A stretch of DNA of 64,000 bases, from positions 4,440,583 through 4,504,582 of the forward strand of contig NZ_CP087880.1 in NCBI RefSeq assembly GCF_021172065.1, given 5' to 3'. Made by a program: the position numbers and the translations under genes. Source of the DNA: Pseudocitrobacter corydidari. GTDB taxonomy: Bacteria; Pseudomonadota; Gammaproteobacteria; Enterobacterales; Enterobacteriaceae. The notes below the pieces were generated by a model. It searched no databases, had not been told where the DNA came from, and saw nothing but the letters and a program-made list of their open reading frames with translations. Shown here one piece after another: positions 10,335 through 20,894 of this stretch; the first letter of the stretch is position 1; each line of letters opens with the position of its first letter.

Positions 10335-12470
10335 TTGCTTAATCCGATCGTTCGTAAATTCCAGTACGGCCAACACACCGTAACCCTGGAAACCGGCATG
10401 ATGGCGCGTCAGGCAACTGCCGCCGTGATGGTTAGCATGGATGACACCGCGGTATTCGTTACCGTTGTCGGCCAGAAAAAAGCGAAACCAGGCCAGGACT
10501 TCTTCCCGCTGACCGTTAACTATCAGGAGCGTACCTACGCTGCTGGTCGTATCCCGGGTAGCTTCTTCCGTCGTGAAGGCCGTCCAAGCGAAGGCGAAAC
10601 CCTGATCGCGCGTCTGATTGACCGCCCGGTTCGCCCGCTGTTCCCGGAAGGCTTCGTCAACGAAGTTCAGGTTATCGCGACCGTTGTGTCCGTAAACCCG
10701 CAGGTTAACCCAGACATCGTGGCAATGATTGGTGCTTCTGCAGCTCTGTCTCTGTCCGGTATCCCGTTCAACGGCCCGATTGGTGCCGCTCGCGTAGGTT
10801 ACATCAATGACCAGTACGTGCTGAACCCGACTCAGGACGAACTGAAAGAAAGCAAGCTGGACCTGGTTGTTGCCGGTACCGAAGCCGCTGTGCTGATGGT
10901 TGAATCCGAAGCAGAACTGCTGAGCGAAGACCAGATGCTGGGCGCTGTTGTGTTCGGTCATGAACAGCAGCAGGTTGTTATCCGCGAAATCAACGAGCTG
11001 GTTAAAGAAGCCGGTAAACCACGTTGGGACTGGCAGCCAGAAGCCGTCAACGACGCGCTGAACGCACGCGTTGCTGCCCTGGCAGAAGCTCGCCTGAGCG
11101 ACGCTTACCGCATCACCGACAAACAAGAGCGTTATGCTCAGGTTGACGTGATCAAATCTGAAACCATCGCAACGCTTACGGCAGAAGACGAAACTCTGGA
11201 CGCTAACGAGCTGGGCGAAATCCTGCACGCCATCGAGAAAAACGTTGTTCGTAGCCGCGTACTGGCAGGCGAACCGCGTATCGATGGCCGTGAAAAAGAC
11301 ATGATCCGTGGTCTGGACGTGCGCACTGGCGTTCTGCCGCGTACTCACGGCTCCGCGCTGTTCACCCGTGGTGAAACGCAGGCGCTGGTGACTGCAACTC
11401 TGGGTACCACCCGTGATGCGCAGAACCTCGATGAGCTGATGGGCGAGCGTACTGACAACTTCCTGTTCCACTACAACTTCCCTCCGTACTGCGTAGGTGA
11501 AACTGGTATGGTCGGTTCTCCGAAGCGTCGTGAAATTGGTCACGGCCGTCTGGCGAAACGCGGCGTACTGGCAGTGATGCCGGAACTGGACAAATTCCCG
11601 TACACCGTTCGTGTGGTTTCTGAAATCACCGAATCCAACGGTTCTTCTTCCATGGCTTCCGTATGTGGCGCTTCTCTGGCGCTGATGGACGCAGGTGTGC
11701 CGATCAAAGCCGCCGTTGCGGGTATCGCGATGGGTCTGGTGAAAGAAGGCGACAACTTTGTTGTTCTGTCTGACATCCTGGGCGACGAAGACCACCTGGG
11801 CGATATGGACTTCAAAGTAGCGGGTTCCCGCGACGGTATCTCTGCGCTGCAGATGGATATCAAAATTGAAGGTATCACCAAAGAAATCATGCAGGTTGCT
11901 CTGAACCAGGCTAAAGGTGCGCGTCTGCACATCCTGGGCGTGATGGAACAGGCGATCAACGCGCCGCGCGGCGACATCTCTCAGTTCGCACCGCGTATCC
12001 ACACCATCAAGATCAGCCCGGACAAAATCAAAGACGTTATCGGTAAAGGCGGTTCTGTTATCCGTGCCCTGACCGAAGAAACCGGCACCACCATCGAAAT
12101 CGAAGATGACGGTACTGTGAAGATCGCAGCGACCGACGGTGAGAAAGCGAAATACGCTATCCGTCGTATCGAAGAGATCACCGCAGAGATCGAAGTGGGC
12201 CGTATCTATAACGGTAAAGTGACCCGTATCGTAGACTTTGGTGCATTCGTTGCCATCGGCGGCGGTAAAGAAGGTCTGGTGCACATCTCTCAGATCGCTG
12301 ACAAGCGTGTTGAGAAAGTCACTGATTACCTGCAGATGAATCAGGAAGTACCGGTTAAGGTTCTGGAAGTTGACCGTCAGGGCCGTATCCGTCTGAGCAT
12401 CAAAGAAGCAACCGAGCAGTCTCAGCCTGCCGCCGCACCGGAAGCTCCGGCCGCGGAACAAGGCGAGTAA
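10335..12470 (+). CDS. pnp: Polyribonucleotide nucleotidyltransferase (PNPase)
   Basis: PNPase is a phosphate-dependent 3'-5' exoribonuclease, part of the RNA degradosome, and can also add tails to RNA. The start is TTG 10335 ([10 protein letters not shown]) after AAGGATAG, giving 711 residues as in E. coli; the frame is open 17 codons upstream without a better start. Order: RNase PH domain 1, all-alpha linker, RNase PH domain 2, KH domain (about 550-610, with IGKGGSVIR) and S1 domain (about 620-690), then an Ala/Pro/Glu tail. The leader hairpin points to autoregulation. Confidence 0.97.
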   Translation: MLNPIVRKFQYGQHTVTLETGMMARQATAAVMVSMDDTAVFVTVVGQKKAKPGQDFFPLTVNYQERTYAAGRIPGSFFRREGRPSEGETLIARLIDRPVRPLFPEGFVNEVQVIATVVSVNPQVNPDIVAMIGASAALSLSGIPFNGPIGAARVGYINDQYVLNPTQDELKESKLDLVVAGTEAAVLMVESEAELLSEDQMLGAVVFGHEQQQVVIREINELVKEAGKPRWDWQPEAVNDALNARVAALAEARLSDAYRITDKQERYAQVDVIKSETIATLTAEDETLDANELGEILHAIEKNVVRSRVLAGEPRIDGREKDMIRGLDVRTGVLPRTHGSALFTRGETQALVTATLGTTRDAQNLDELMGERTDNFLFHYNFPPYCVGETGMVGSPKRREIGHGRLAKRGVLAVMPELDKFPYTVRVVSEITESNGSSSMASVCGASLALMDAGVPIKAAVAGIAMGLVKEGDNFVVLSDILGDEDHLGDMDFKVAGSRDGISALQMDIKIEGITKEIMQVALNQAKGARLHILGVMEQAINAPRGDISQFAPRIHTIKISPDKIKDVIGKGGSVIRALTEETGTTIEIEDDGTVKIAATDGEKAKYAIRRIEEITAEIEVGRIYNGKVTRIVDFGAFVAIGGGKEGLVHISQIADKRVEKVTDYLQMNQEVPVKVLEVDRQGRIRLSIKEATEQSQPAAAPEAPAAEQGE

Positions 12471-12482
12471 GGTTTGCCGTTT

Positions 12483-12512
12483 TGCCCTCTGCGCGAGCAG
12501 GGGGCAATTTTA
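12483..12512 (+). terminator. Hairpin between pnp and nlpI
   Basis: TTGCCCTCTGCGCGAGCAGGGGGCAATTTT forms a stem (TTGCCC/GGGCAA, CTGC/GCAG) ending in TTTT. It may be a partial terminator or an mRNA-stabilising structure for pnp. Confidence 0.6.
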
Positions 12513-12581
12513 CCTGGCGGGATGCCTGTTTGCAGCCGGGGGACAGGACGTTCATCCAATTGTTGTCTTCGGGAGTGGGAA

Positions 12582-13466
12582 ATGAAGCCTTTTTTGCGCT
12601 GGTGTTTCGTAGCGACAGCACTCACGCTGGCAGGATGCAGTAATTCTGCCTGGCGAAAGAGTGAGGTCCTCGCGGTACCATTGCAACCGACTTTACAGCA
12701 GGAAGTGATTCTGGCACGCATGGAACAAATTCTTGCCAGTCGGGCTTTAACCGATGACGAACGCGCACAGCTTTTATATGAGCGCGGAGTGTTGTATGAT
12801 AGTCTCGGTCTGAGGGCACTAGCGCGTAACGATTTTTCGCAAGCGCTGGCAATCCGACCAGATATGCCTGAAGTATTCAATTACTTAGGCATTTACTTAA
12901 CGCAGGCAGGCAATTTTGATGCTGCCTATGAAGCGTTTGATTCTGTACTTGAGCTTGATCCAACTTACAATTATGCGCACTTGAACCGCGGCATCGCGCT
13001 TTACTACGGTGGCCGTGCAAAATTAGCGCAAGATGATCTGCTGGCGTTTTATCAAGACGATCCCAATGATCCCTTCCGTAGTCTGTGGTTATTCCTCGCT
13101 GAGCAGAAGCTCGATGAGAAGCAGGCAAAAGAGGCGTTGAAACAACGCTTCGATAAATCGGATAAAGAACAATGGGGATGGAACATTGTCGAGTTCTACT
13201 TAGGCAACATTGACGAAAAAACGTTAATGGAGCGCCTGAAGGCGGACGCAACGGATAACACCTCGCTCGCTGAGCATCTCAGTGAAACCAACTTCTATTT
13301 AGGTAAGTATTACCTAAGTCTTGGGGACAAGGACAGCGCTACGGCACTGTTCAAACTGGCGGTTGCTAACAACGTTCATAACTATGTTGAGCACCGATAC
13401 GCATTGTTGGAATTATCGCTCCTGGGCCAGGACCAAGATGACCTGGCAGAATCGGACCAGCAATAG
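12582..13466 (+). CDS. nlpI: Outer-membrane lipoprotein NlpI (TPR adaptor)
   Basis: NlpI is a lipoprotein that delivers the protease Prc to the peptidoglycan hydrolase MepS and scaffolds hydrolases. The 294 residues match E. coli. The signal peptide ends in a lipobox LAGC with the lipidated cysteine at 19. TPR repeats follow: a clear one around residues 60-95 ([20 protein letters not shown]) and another at about 96-135. ATG 12582 with GGGAGTGGGAA upstream was chosen over an open stretch reaching back to pnp. The position between pnp and deaD is conserved. Confidence 0.96.
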   Translation: MKPFLRWCFVATALTLAGCSNSAWRKSEVLAVPLQPTLQQEVILARMEQILASRALTDDERAQLLYERGVLYDSLGLRALARNDFSQALAIRPDMPEVFNYLGIYLTQAGNFDAAYEAFDSVLELDPTYNYAHLNRGIALYYGGRAKLAQDDLLAFYQDDPNDPFRSLWLFLAEQKLDEKQAKEALKQRFDKSDKEQWGWNIVEFYLGNIDEKTLMERLKADATDNTSLAEHLSETNFYLGKYYLSLGDKDSATALFKLAVANNVHNYVEHRYALLELSLLGQDQDDLAESDQQ

Positions 13467-13571
13467 CTGACGACTACATCAGCCCGTAATCTTTTTGATT
13501 GCCATCACCTTCGCGGGTGAGGGCGTTGTTGTTCGTTAATACACCTACTTTGAGCCGGTTCACACTTTTCA

Positions 13572-13652
13572 ATGAAAATTGCAGATCAATTTCATGATGA
13601 GTTATGTAGACTGGCCGCCATTAATATCGAGGCACTTGTACTACATGGCTGA
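13572..13652 (+). CDS. yrbN: Small protein YrbN (26 aa) overlapping deaD start
   Basis: The 26-residue reading frame [16 protein letters not shown]... ends ALVLHG and matches the small protein known upstream of deaD in E. coli. Its TGA (13650-13652) lies 6 nt inside deaD, giving an 8-nt overlap with the deaD ATG at 13645. The overlap suggests that its translation is coupled to deaD. Its molecular role is unknown. Confidence 0.85.
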   Translation: MKIADQFHDELCRLAAINIEALVLHG

Positions 13653-15594
13653 ATTCGAAACCACTTTTGCAGATCTGGGCCTGAAGGCTCCTATCCTTGA
13701 AGCCCTTAACGATCTGGGTTACGAAAAACCATCTCCGATCCAGGCTGAGTGCATCCCGCACCTGCTGGGCGGTCGTGACGTGCTGGGCATGGCCCAGACA
13801 GGTAGTGGTAAAACCGCAGCGTTTTCCCTGCCACTGCTGAACAATCTTGATCCTGAGCTGAAAGCACCTCAAATCCTGGTGCTGGCACCGACCCGCGAAC
13901 TGGCGGTTCAGGTTGCTGAAGCCATGACGGATTTCTCTAAACATATGCGCGGCGTAAACGTGGTTGCCCTGTACGGCGGCCAGCGTTATGACGTGCAGTT
14001 ACGCGCCCTGCGTCAGGGGCCGCAGATCGTCGTCGGTACGCCGGGTCGTCTGCTGGATCACCTGAAACGCGGCACCCTGGACCTCTCTAAACTGAGCGGT
14101 CTGGTTCTGGATGAAGCTGACGAAATGCTGCGCATGGGCTTCATCGAAGACGTTGAAACCATTATGGCGCAGATCCCGGAAGGTCATCAGACCGCTCTGT
14201 TCTCTGCAACCATGCCAGAAGCGATTCGTCGCATTACCCGCCGCTTTATGAAAGAGCCGCAGGAAGTGCGCATTCAGTCCAGCGTGACGACCCGTCCTGA
14301 CATCAGCCAGAGCTACTGGACTGTGTGGGGCATGCGTAAAAACGAAGCACTGGTACGTTTCCTGGAAGCGGAAGATTTTGATGCGGCGATTATCTTCGTT
14401 CGTACCAAAAACGCGACCCTGGAAGTGGCAGAAGCTCTTGAGCGTAACGGCTACAACAGCGCCGCGCTGAATGGTGACATGAACCAGGCACTGCGTGAGC
14501 AGACGCTGGAACGCCTGAAAGATGGTCGTCTGGACATCCTGATCGCGACCGACGTTGCGGCCCGTGGCCTGGACGTTGAGCGTATCAGCCTGGTCGTAAA
14601 CTACGATATCCCGATGGATTCCGAGTCTTACGTTCACCGTATCGGTCGTACCGGTCGTGCGGGTCGTGCTGGCCGTGCGCTGCTGTTCGTTGAGAACCGC
14701 GAGCGTCGTCTGCTGCGCAACATCGAACGCACCATGAAGCTGACCATTCCGGAAGTCGAACTGCCGAACGCAGAACTGCTGGGCAAACGTCGTCTGGAAA
14801 AATTCGCCGCGAAAGTACAGCAGCAGCTGGAAAGCAGCGATCTGGATCTCTACCGTGGCCTGCTGGCGAAAATCCAGCCGACTGCAGAAGGCGAAGAGCT
14901 GGATATCGAAACGCTGGCCGCAGCGCTGCTGAAAATGGCACAGGGCGAACGTACTCTGATCGTTCCGCCAGATGCGCCGATGCGTCCGAAACGCGAATTC
15001 CGTGACCGTGATGACCGTGGTCCGCGCGATCGTAACGATCGTGCTCCGCGTGGCGACCGTGAAGATCGTCCGCGTCGCGAACGTCGTGATGCCGGTGATA
15101 TGGAACTGTATCGCATTGAAGTGGGCCGTGATGATGGCGTTGAAGTTCGTCACATCGTTGGCGCGATTGCCAACGAAGGCGATATCAGCAGCCGTTACAT
15201 CGGTAACATCAAACTGTTCGGTACGCACTCCACTATCGAATTGCCGAAAGGTATGCCGGGCGAAGTACTGCAGCACTTTACTCGCACCCGCATCCTGAAC
15301 AAACCGATGAACATGCAGCTGCTGGGCGACGCGCAACCGCGTCCTGAGCGTAGCGGTGGTCGTGGTTTCGGCGGCGAGCGTCGTGAAGGCGGTCGTGGTG
15401 AAGGTCGTGGCTTTGGCGGCGAACGTCGTGAAGGCCGTGGCTTCGGTGGCGAGCGTCGTGAAGGTGGCCGTGGTGATGGTCGTCGTTTCAGCGGCGAACG
15501 TCGTGACGGTGGCCGTGCGCCGCGTCGTGATGATGCTGCCGCTCCGCGTCGTGATGACTCTTCCAGCCGTCGCCGTTTCGGTGGCGATGCGTAA
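13645..15594 (+). CDS. deaD: ATP-dependent RNA helicase DeaD (CsdA)
   Basis: DeaD is the cold-shock DEAD-box helicase involved in 50S assembly, mRNA unwinding and the cold degradosome. Motifs: AQTGSGKT 50-57, DEAD 156-159, SAT 187-189, HRIGRTGR 331-338. A C-terminal RNA-binding domain (about 480-560) follows, then a basic Arg/Gly tail. The product is 649 residues, about 20 longer than the 629 of E. coli; the extra length lies in the tail, which has repeated GFGGERREG units. The start ATG 13645 sits inside yrbN. Confidence 0.96.
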   Translation: MAEFETTFADLGLKAPILEALNDLGYEKPSPIQAECIPHLLGGRDVLGMAQTGSGKTAAFSLPLLNNLDPELKAPQILVLAPTRELAVQVAEAMTDFSKHMRGVNVVALYGGQRYDVQLRALRQGPQIVVGTPGRLLDHLKRGTLDLSKLSGLVLDEADEMLRMGFIEDVETIMAQIPEGHQTALFSATMPEAIRRITRRFMKEPQEVRIQSSVTTRPDISQSYWTVWGMRKNEALVRFLEAEDFDAAIIFVRTKNATLEVAEALERNGYNSAALNGDMNQALREQTLERLKDGRLDILIATDVAARGLDVERISLVVNYDIPMDSESYVHRIGRTGRAGRAGRALLFVENRERRLLRNIERTMKLTIPEVELPNAELLGKRRLEKFAAKVQQQLESSDLDLYRGLLAKIQPTAEGEELDIETLAAALLKMAQGERTLIVPPDAPMRPKREFRDRDDRGPRDRNDRAPRGDREDRPRRERRDAGDMELYRIEVGRDDGVEVRHIVGAIANEGDISSRYIGNIKLFGTHSTIELPKGMPGEVLQHFTRTRILNKPMNMQLLGDAQPRPERSGGRGFGGERREGGRGEGRGFGGERREGRGFGGERREGGRGDGRRFSGERRDGGRAPRRDDAAAPRRDDSSSRRRFGGDA

Positions 15595-15627
15595 GAAATC
15601 ACCGCTTGTTAGCGTAAAGTAAAATAT

Positions 15628-15660
15628 ACAGCCCCGGTTGCGAAATCGGGGCTTTTTTTA
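15628..15660 (+). terminator. Terminator after deaD
   Basis: AGCCCCG GTTGCGAAAT CGGGGCTTTTTTTA is a strong stem with seven T residues. Confidence 0.9.
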
Positions 15661-15668
15661 TTCCTTTT

Positions 15669-15686
15669 GTACTCGTGTACTGGTAC
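15669..15686. promoter_or_regulatory. Probable TrpR operator of mtr
   Basis: GTACTCGTGTACTGGTAC is close to the palindromic trp operator consensus (GTACTAGTT AACTAGTAC type). It lies 54-71 nt before mtr, matching the TrpR-repressed promoter of E. coli mtr. I see no clear TyrR box. Confidence 0.65.
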
Positions 15687-15739
15687 ATTAGCGCCATGCT
15701 AACGTATAGCAAAGAACGATTCACTGGAGATATCGGCAA

Positions 15740-16984
15740 ATGGCGACACTTACCACTACAGCTTCACGACCGTCACTCTTTGGCGGCGTGGTGATCATCG
15801 GCGGGACCATTATTGGCGCGGGCATGTTCTCGCTGCCGGTGGTGATGGCCGGTAGCTGGTTCTTCTGGTCGCTGGCGGCGCTGCTTTTCACCTGGTTTTG
15901 CATGCTGCATTCCGGCCTAATGATCCTCGAAGCGAACCTCAACTACCGCATCGGCGCGAGCTTCGACACGCTGACCAAAGATCTCCTTGGCAAAGGCTGG
16001 AACGTCGTCAACGGCCTCTCGATTGCCTTTGTGCTTTATATCCTGACCTACGCGTATATCTCCGCGAGCGGGTCGATTCTGCACCACACGTTTGCCGAGA
16101 TGTCTCTGAACGTACCGGCACGCGTGGGCGGTTTTACCTTCGCGCTGCTGGTGGCGTTTATTGTCTGGATGAGCACCAAAGCGGTGAGCCGCATGACGGC
16201 TATCGTACTGGGCGCGAAAGTCATCACCTTCTTCCTGACGTTCGGCAGTCTGCTGGGTCATGTTGAACCCGCGACGCTGTTTAACGTCGCAGAAAGTAAT
16301 GCGTCTTACACCCCGTATCTGCTGATGACGTTGCCGTTCTGCCTGGCCTCGTTTGGCTATCACGGTAACGTGCCGAGCCTGATGAAGTATTACGGCAAAG
16401 ATCCGAAGACCATTGTGAAATGCCTGGTTTACGGCACGCTGCTGGCGCTGGGTCTGTATGTTATCTGGTTGCTGGGAACGATGGGCAACATCCCGCGTCC
16501 GGAATTTATCGGCATCGCCGAGAAAGGCGGGAACATTGATGTGCTGGTACAGGCGCTGAGTGGCGTGCTAAACAGCCGTAGCCTGGACCTGCTGCTGGTG
16601 GTGTTTTCTAACTTCGCGGTAGCGAGTTCTTTCCTGGGCGTGACGCTGGGCCTGTTCGATTACCTGGCCGATTTGTTTGGCTTTGACGATAGCGCGATGG
16701 GTCGTTTTAAAACGGCACTGCTGACCTTCGCACCGCCGATTGTTGGCGGCGTACTGTGGCCGAACGGCTTCCTGCATGCCATTGGCTATGCCGGGCTGGC
16801 GGCAACCATCTGGGCCGCGATTGTACCTGCACTGTTGGCCCGCGCATCGCGCAAACGCTTCGGCAGCCCGAAATTCCGCGTCTGGGGCGGCAAGCCGATG
16901 ATTGCACTGATTCTGATCTTCGGTATCGGCAATGCGCTGGTGCACATTCTGTCGAGCTTTAACTTGTTGCCGGTTTATCAATAA
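15740..16984 (+). CDS. mtr: High-affinity tryptophan permease Mtr
   Basis: Mtr is an inner-membrane proton symporter for tryptophan and indole, in the hydroxy/aromatic amino acid permease (HAAAP) family. The 414 residues have about 11 hydrophobic segments, starting with the glycine-rich [16 protein letters not shown] helix (15-30) typical of the family. TdcC further along the window belongs to the same family. The TrpR-type operator upstream fits repression when tryptophan is plentiful. Confidence 0.95.
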   Translation: MATLTTTASRPSLFGGVVIIGGTIIGAGMFSLPVVMAGSWFFWSLAALLFTWFCMLHSGLMILEANLNYRIGASFDTLTKDLLGKGWNVVNGLSIAFVLYILTYAYISASGSILHHTFAEMSLNVPARVGGFTFALLVAFIVWMSTKAVSRMTAIVLGAKVITFFLTFGSLLGHVEPATLFNVAESNASYTPYLLMTLPFCLASFGYHGNVPSLMKYYGKDPKTIVKCLVYGTLLALGLYVIWLLGTMGNIPRPEFIGIAEKGGNIDVLVQALSGVLNSRSLDLLLVVFSNFAVASSFLGVTLGLFDYLADLFGFDDSAMGRFKTALLTFAPPIVGGVLWPNGFLHAIGYAGLAATIWAAIVPALLARASRKRFGSPKFRVWGGKPMIALILIFGIGNALVHILSSFNLLPVYQ

Positions 16985-16990
16985 TCAACA

Positions 16991-17064
16991 GTGCCGGATG
17001 GCGGCGTTGCCTTATCCGGCCTACACGATCGCGTAGGCCCGGTAAGCGCAGCGCCACCGGGCAC
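16991..17064. repeat. REP pair between mtr and yhbW
   Basis: GTGCCGGATGGCGGC...TTATCCGGCC is followed by GTAGGCCCGGTAAGCGCAGCGCCACCGGGCAC. The two inverted REP units lie between the convergent gene ends. Confidence 0.9.
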
Positions 17065-17075
17065 ACAAACCGCAC

Positions 17076-18083
17076 TTACCCCAACAACTCTTCCTTCACG
17101 TCCATCGCCAGCCCGAACGAATGCAGACGCGCCTCACTATCAAAAATCTGCCCGTTAACCATAATTTCATCCGCGTCGGTTTCACGCAGAATTGACTCCA
17201 GCCCGTGACGCACTTTCGCTTTATCGCCAACCAGCGACATGCTCAGCGCCTGTTGTACGCCATATTGTTCGGAGGGTGACCAGAACTGATCCATGTTTTG
17301 AATCGGCGGCGGAAGCTGTCCGGTTTCGCCACGGCGCAGTTTCACAAACGCTTGCTGCATCGAGGTGAACAGGAATTCCGCGTCGCGATTGCTGTCGGCG
17401 GCGATGATATTGATGCACACCATCGCGTAAGGTTTTTCCAGCCGTGCGGAAGGTTTGAAATTGGTGCGGTAAAGGTGCAGTGCCTGGAACAGCATATCCG
17501 GCGCGAAGTGCGAGGCAAACGCGAACGGCAGGCCAAGCTGTGCCGCAAGCTGCGCGCTGTAGAGGCTTGACCCCAGCAGCCAAACCGGGATTTTCTCGCC
17601 GTAGCCGGGAACCGGGCGCACGTGTGGATTGGGATCGCGGGCGTCGAACCAGTCAACCAGCTCCGCCACATCGCGTGGGAAATTATCCACATCACCGCTC
17701 ATATGACGGCGCAGCGCCATCATGGTGCGCTGGTCGCTGCCAGGCGCGCGTCCCAGCCCTAAATCAATACGGCCGGGGTACAACGTATTGAGCGTGCCGA
17801 ACTGCTCGGCAATCACCAGCGGGGAGTGGTTTGGCAGCATCACGCCGCCGGAACCGAGGTGCAGGGTGGTGGTATTCGCCGCCAGGTAGCCAATCAGCAC
17901 CGATGTTGCCGCGCTGGCGATGCCTGTCATGTTGTGGTGCTCTGCTAACCAGTAACGGTGATAGCCACGCTTTTCGGCGAGCTTTGCGAGATCGAGGGAA
18001 CGGTCGAAGGCGTCTTTGGCCTGCAAACCTTGTGGGATCGGCGCGAGATCGAGCACCGAGTATGCAACGGTTTTGTCAGTCAT
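17076..18083 (-). CDS. yhbW: Luciferase-like (LLM) flavin-dependent oxidoreductase YhbW
   Basis: At 335 residues it has the length of E. coli YhbW. The bacterial-luciferase-like TIM-barrel pattern is visible: [18 protein letters not shown] near residues 35-52, [13 protein letters not shown] near 78-90, and [12 protein letters not shown] near 104-115. It probably uses reduced flavin from a partner reductase on an unknown substrate. It is monocistronic, with REP elements on both sides. Confidence 0.93.
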   Translation of the reverse strand: MTDKTVAYSVLDLAPIPQGLQAKDAFDRSLDLAKLAEKRGYHRYWLAEHHNMTGIASAATSVLIGYLAANTTTLHLGSGGVMLPNHSPLVIAEQFGTLNTLYPGRIDLGLGRAPGSDQRTMMALRRHMSGDVDNFPRDVAELVDWFDARDPNPHVRPVPGYGEKIPVWLLGSSLYSAQLAAQLGLPFAFASHFAPDMLFQALHLYRTNFKPSARLEKPYAMVCINIIAADSNRDAEFLFTSMQQAFVKLRRGETGQLPPPIQNMDQFWSPSEQYGVQQALSMSLVGDKAKVRHGLESILRETDADEIMVNGQIFDSEARLHSFGLAMDVKEELLG

Positions 18084-18185
18084 AAAGGCTCACTTTGTTA
18101 GCTGCTGAACATTTCATACTGCATTAAAGAGTAGTGAATGTTGTTAACAAAGTGAGCTTTATACGGTAGGTGTCGCACGTAAAAT

Positions 18186-18275
18186 GCCTGATGGCGCTGC
18201 GCTTATCAGGCCTGCGGGGCGTACGGTGTTTGGCGTATTTGTAGGCCGGATAAGGCATTTATGCCGCCATCCGGC
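18186..18275. repeat. REP pair between yhbW promoter region and ubiV end
   Basis: GCCTGATGGCGCTGCGCTTATCAGGC and GTAGGCCGGATAAGGCATTTATGCCGCCATCCGGC form two palindromic units about 35 nt apart. Confidence 0.9.
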
Positions 18276-18281
18276 GAAAGG

Positions 18282-19160
18282 TTACGCTTGCAGTTCCAGG
18301 CCTGCCAGACGTTTCCAGTAACCGTTACAATCGCTGTTGGCGGTAAGGTTCAGCGGCGCCTGGCCATTTTCGTTGGCGCGGAAGGCATCCAGCATATCGA
18401 ACGTCTCGGTGCCCAGCGGCGACAGACGCACGATATCCACCAGCCCCTGCATTGACGCCAGCTCATTGCCGAGGTTATAGACATAGCCGCTCATGGTCTG
18501 AATACCGTTCAGCACGAAGACCTGCTGGTTTTCCTGCGACAGCATGCTGCGCCCGTTCGGGTATTTAATGCAGCAGGTTTCGCACTCATCTTTCGGTTTA
18601 TCTTCTGAACGCGCGGTAAAGCAGCGCGCGGAGTAGGCCAGCGGCAGATGACCGTAGCTCAACACTTCCACTTCAAACTGATTGCGGATGCCCAGCTCTT
18701 CACACTGCGTCAGCAGATTCGCCAGCCAGTCGCGAGAGAGCTCGACCGGCATACACCAGCGCATCATGCCCTGTTTCGCCAGCAGACGAAGCGTTACCGC
18801 GTTATAGCAGTTCAGTGCATGTCCGGCGACAAACGGCAATTTGCGCTCAGCGCACATATTCACCACGCCTAAGTCGCTCGCTTCCAGCAGGAAGTCGCCG
18901 TTCTCAACGTAGCGCTTCAGCTCGCCCAGTTCAGAAGAGGCCTGCACCAGCGCCAGCGTTGACAGCACAATTTGCTTGCCGCTGTCCGCCAGCGATTTCG
19001 CCATATCCAGCCAGTCGCCCACTTTGGTGGCGCGGCGCTTGCTGCATACCGCTTCGCCCAGATAAATAATATCAGCGCTGCTGGTGGCCGCCTGCTGGTA
19101 GAAATCTTCCAGCGTCTCTTTTGGCCAGTAGTACAGCACCGGCCCTAATGAATATTTCAT
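18282..19160 (-). CDS. ubiV: O2-independent ubiquinone hydroxylation protein UbiV
   Basis: UbiV and UbiU form a 4Fe-4S heterodimer of the U32 peptidase family that hydroxylates ubiquinone precursors without oxygen. The 292 residues match E. coli UbiV, and the cluster cysteines C39, C180, C193 and C197 are all present (C180-x12-C193-x3-C197). The start was set at ATG 19160 (MKYSLGPVLYYWP); an open stretch upstream overlaps ubiU. The gap to ubiU is 8 nt, so the two form an operon. Confidence 0.95.
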   Translation of the reverse strand: MKYSLGPVLYYWPKETLEDFYQQAATSSADIIYLGEAVCSKRRATKVGDWLDMAKSLADSGKQIVLSTLALVQASSELGELKRYVENGDFLLEASDLGVVNMCAERKLPFVAGHALNCYNAVTLRLLAKQGMMRWCMPVELSRDWLANLLTQCEELGIRNQFEVEVLSYGHLPLAYSARCFTARSEDKPKDECETCCIKYPNGRSMLSQENQQVFVLNGIQTMSGYVYNLGNELASMQGLVDIVRLSPLGTETFDMLDAFRANENGQAPLNLTANSDCNGYWKRLAGLELQA

Positions 19161-19168
19161 GGTCTTTC

Positions 19169-20164
19169 CTACTGCCATTTGCGGTGGTACGCGCCAAGCG
19201 TGGTTTGTGTGCCTTCGGACATTGAACCGAGGGTGTCCATCCATGCCGCCTGCGGCACAAAGTTTTGCGGGTCCGCGATGCAGCGGTCGATGGCCTGACG
19301 CCATACTTTTGCCACCTGGCTGACATAGGCCGGGCTACGCTGGCGACCTTCGATTTTCACCGAGGCAATATTGGCGGCCAGCAGTTCCGGCAGCAGTTCC
19401 AGCGTATTCAGGCTGGTCGGTTCTTCCAGCGCGTGATAGCGCTCGCCGTCGACCAGATAACGCCCTTTGCACAGGGTCGGATACCCGGCGTTCTCGCCGT
19501 CCTGGTAGCGGTCAATCAATACTTCATTGAGGCGCGATTCCAGCCCCTGTGGCGTTTGCTGCCAGCGTACATAGCGCGCCGGAGAACACGCGCCGACGGT
19601 ATTCGGGGATTCCCCAGTCAAATAGGACGACAGATAGCAACGGCCTTCCGCCATAATGCACAGGCTACCAAACGCGAACACTTCCAGCGGAACGGGGGTG
19701 ACGCGCGCCAGCTGTTTTACCTGGTGGATGGAAAGCACGCGCGGCAGCACCACACGAGCGACATCGAAATTGCGATGATAGAAGCGAATGGCTTCTTCAT
19801 TGGTGGCGGAAGCCTGAACGGAGACGTGGCGCTCAATATGCGGGTAACGTTCTGCCGCGTACTCCAGCATAGCGATGTCGGCGAGGATCAGCGCATCAGC
19901 GCCAAGCTGTGCGGCCATATCCACCGCGCGTTGCCAACGAACGTAACCGTCCGGGTGCGCGAAGGTATTAATGGCGATGTGAAGCTTGCGCTTATGCTGG
20001 TGCACAAAGCTGACGGCTTCCTGCAGTTTTTTCTCGGTAAAATTCAGACCGGCAAAGTGGCGGGCGTTGGTGTCATCTTTCAGCCCGATATAGACAGCAT
20101 CGGCGCCGTTCTCGATGGCCGCCTTAAGCGCCGGGAGATTTCCGGCAGGGCAGAGCAGCTCCAT
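19169..20164 (-). CDS. ubiU: O2-independent ubiquinone hydroxylation protein UbiU
   Basis: This is the partner of UbiV, a U32-family protein of 331 residues, equal to E. coli. The Fe-S ligands are visible as CIMAEGRC (C169, C176), C193 and the cysteine of TLCKGRY near 232. The N-terminus MELLCPAGNLPALKAAIENGADAVYIGL is typical of U32 proteins. It is divergent from ubiT across a 205-bp gap, as in E. coli, where the three genes serve anaerobic quinone synthesis. Confidence 0.95.
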   Translation of the reverse strand: MELLCPAGNLPALKAAIENGADAVYIGLKDDTNARHFAGLNFTEKKLQEAVSFVHQHKRKLHIAINTFAHPDGYVRWQRAVDMAAQLGADALILADIAMLEYAAERYPHIERHVSVQASATNEEAIRFYHRNFDVARVVLPRVLSIHQVKQLARVTPVPLEVFAFGSLCIMAEGRCYLSSYLTGESPNTVGACSPARYVRWQQTPQGLESRLNEVLIDRYQDGENAGYPTLCKGRYLVDGERYHALEEPTSLNTLELLPELLAANIASVKIEGRQRSPAYVSQVAKVWRQAIDRCIADPQNFVPQAAWMDTLGSMSEGTQTTLGAYHRKWQ

Positions 20165-20369
20165 AATTCTTCCTGCAGATAGCGATAATGTTAACGAAGT
20201 GGGATTTTAGTTAACCTGGCGGCGATTATTTTTGATTTGAGGCAGACAAAAGCGTATTGATGGCACCAATAATGGTTAGTCTTTACCACATAATTGTTGA
20301 TTTACGCCGCTATGTCGTTTATCTGATATGGCAAAATAACAGGATTATTGCATTCAGGGAGTAAAGCTT
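20165..20369. promoter_or_regulatory. Divergent promoter region ubiU / ubiT
   Basis: This 205-bp AT-rich gap must hold promoters for both directions. TTGAT half-sites are present (for example 20257-20261), as would be expected for FNR control, but I could not find a good complete TTGAT-N4-ATCAA site. Other operators are not recognised. Confidence 0.4.
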
Positions 20370-20894
20370 GTGTTGGATAAACTGCGTTCACGTCTGGTTC
20401 ATGTTGCCCCAACGCTGATGAGCGTGCCGGTGAAGTTCACGCCGTTCGCCCTTAAACGTCAGGTGTTGCAGCAGATGCTCAGCTGGCAATTCCGCCAGGC
20501 GCTGGCCGATGGTGAGCTTGAGTTTCTCGAAGGGCGCTGGTTAAGCATTGAGGTGCGTGATATTGGCCTGCAATGGTTTACCTCCGTCGAGAACGATCGC
20601 CTGATTGTGAGCGAATCGGCGCAGCCAGATGTGAGCTTTAGCGCCGACGCCAGCGATTTGCTGATGATCGCCGCGCGTAAACAAGATCCCGACACGCTCT
20701 TCTTCCAGCGTCGACTGGTCATTGAAGGCGATACGGAGCTGGGTTTGTACGTTAAAAACCTGATGGATGCCATTGAGCTTGAACAGATGCCAAAAGCACT
20801 TCGTGTCATGCTGATGCAGCTGGCGGACTTCGTGGAAGCCGGGCTGAAAACGCCATCAGACTCTAAACACACATCGGTAGGTGAGCCATGCTGA
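20370..20894 (+). CDS. ubiT: Anaerobic ubiquinone biosynthesis accessory factor UbiT (SCP2 domain)
   Basis: UbiT carries an SCP2 lipid-binding domain and is thought to hold hydrophobic quinone intermediates for UbiUV. The start is GTG 20370 after AGGGAGTAAAGCTT, giving 174 residues. The SCP2 core spans about 45-140 (SWQFRQALADGELEFLEGR...LGLYVKNLMDAIE). The last 7 nt overlap yhbS, so yhbS is likely co-transcribed. Confidence 0.93.
   Translation: MLDKLRSRLVHVAPTLMSVPVKFTPFALKRQVLQQMLSWQFRQALADGELEFLEGRWLSIEVRDIGLQWFTSVENDRLIVSESAQPDVSFSADASDLLMIAARKQDPDTLFFQRRLVIEGDTELGLYVKNLMDAIELEQMPKALRVMLMQLADFVEAGLKTPSDSKHTSVGEPC

Noticed and set aside
10317-12461. 714-codon open frame on the minus strand opposite pnp
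   Set aside because: It mirrors pnp over nearly its whole length; a by-product of strong codon bias, with no sign of a real protein.
13999-15336. 445-codon minus-strand frame opposite deaD
   Set aside because: Antisense shadow rich in Thr, Arg, Phe and His, without start signal or family features.
20257-20270. FNR site in the ubiU-ubiT gap
   Set aside because: Only the left half (TTGAT) fits; the right half is poor, so I list the region but not an FNR site.
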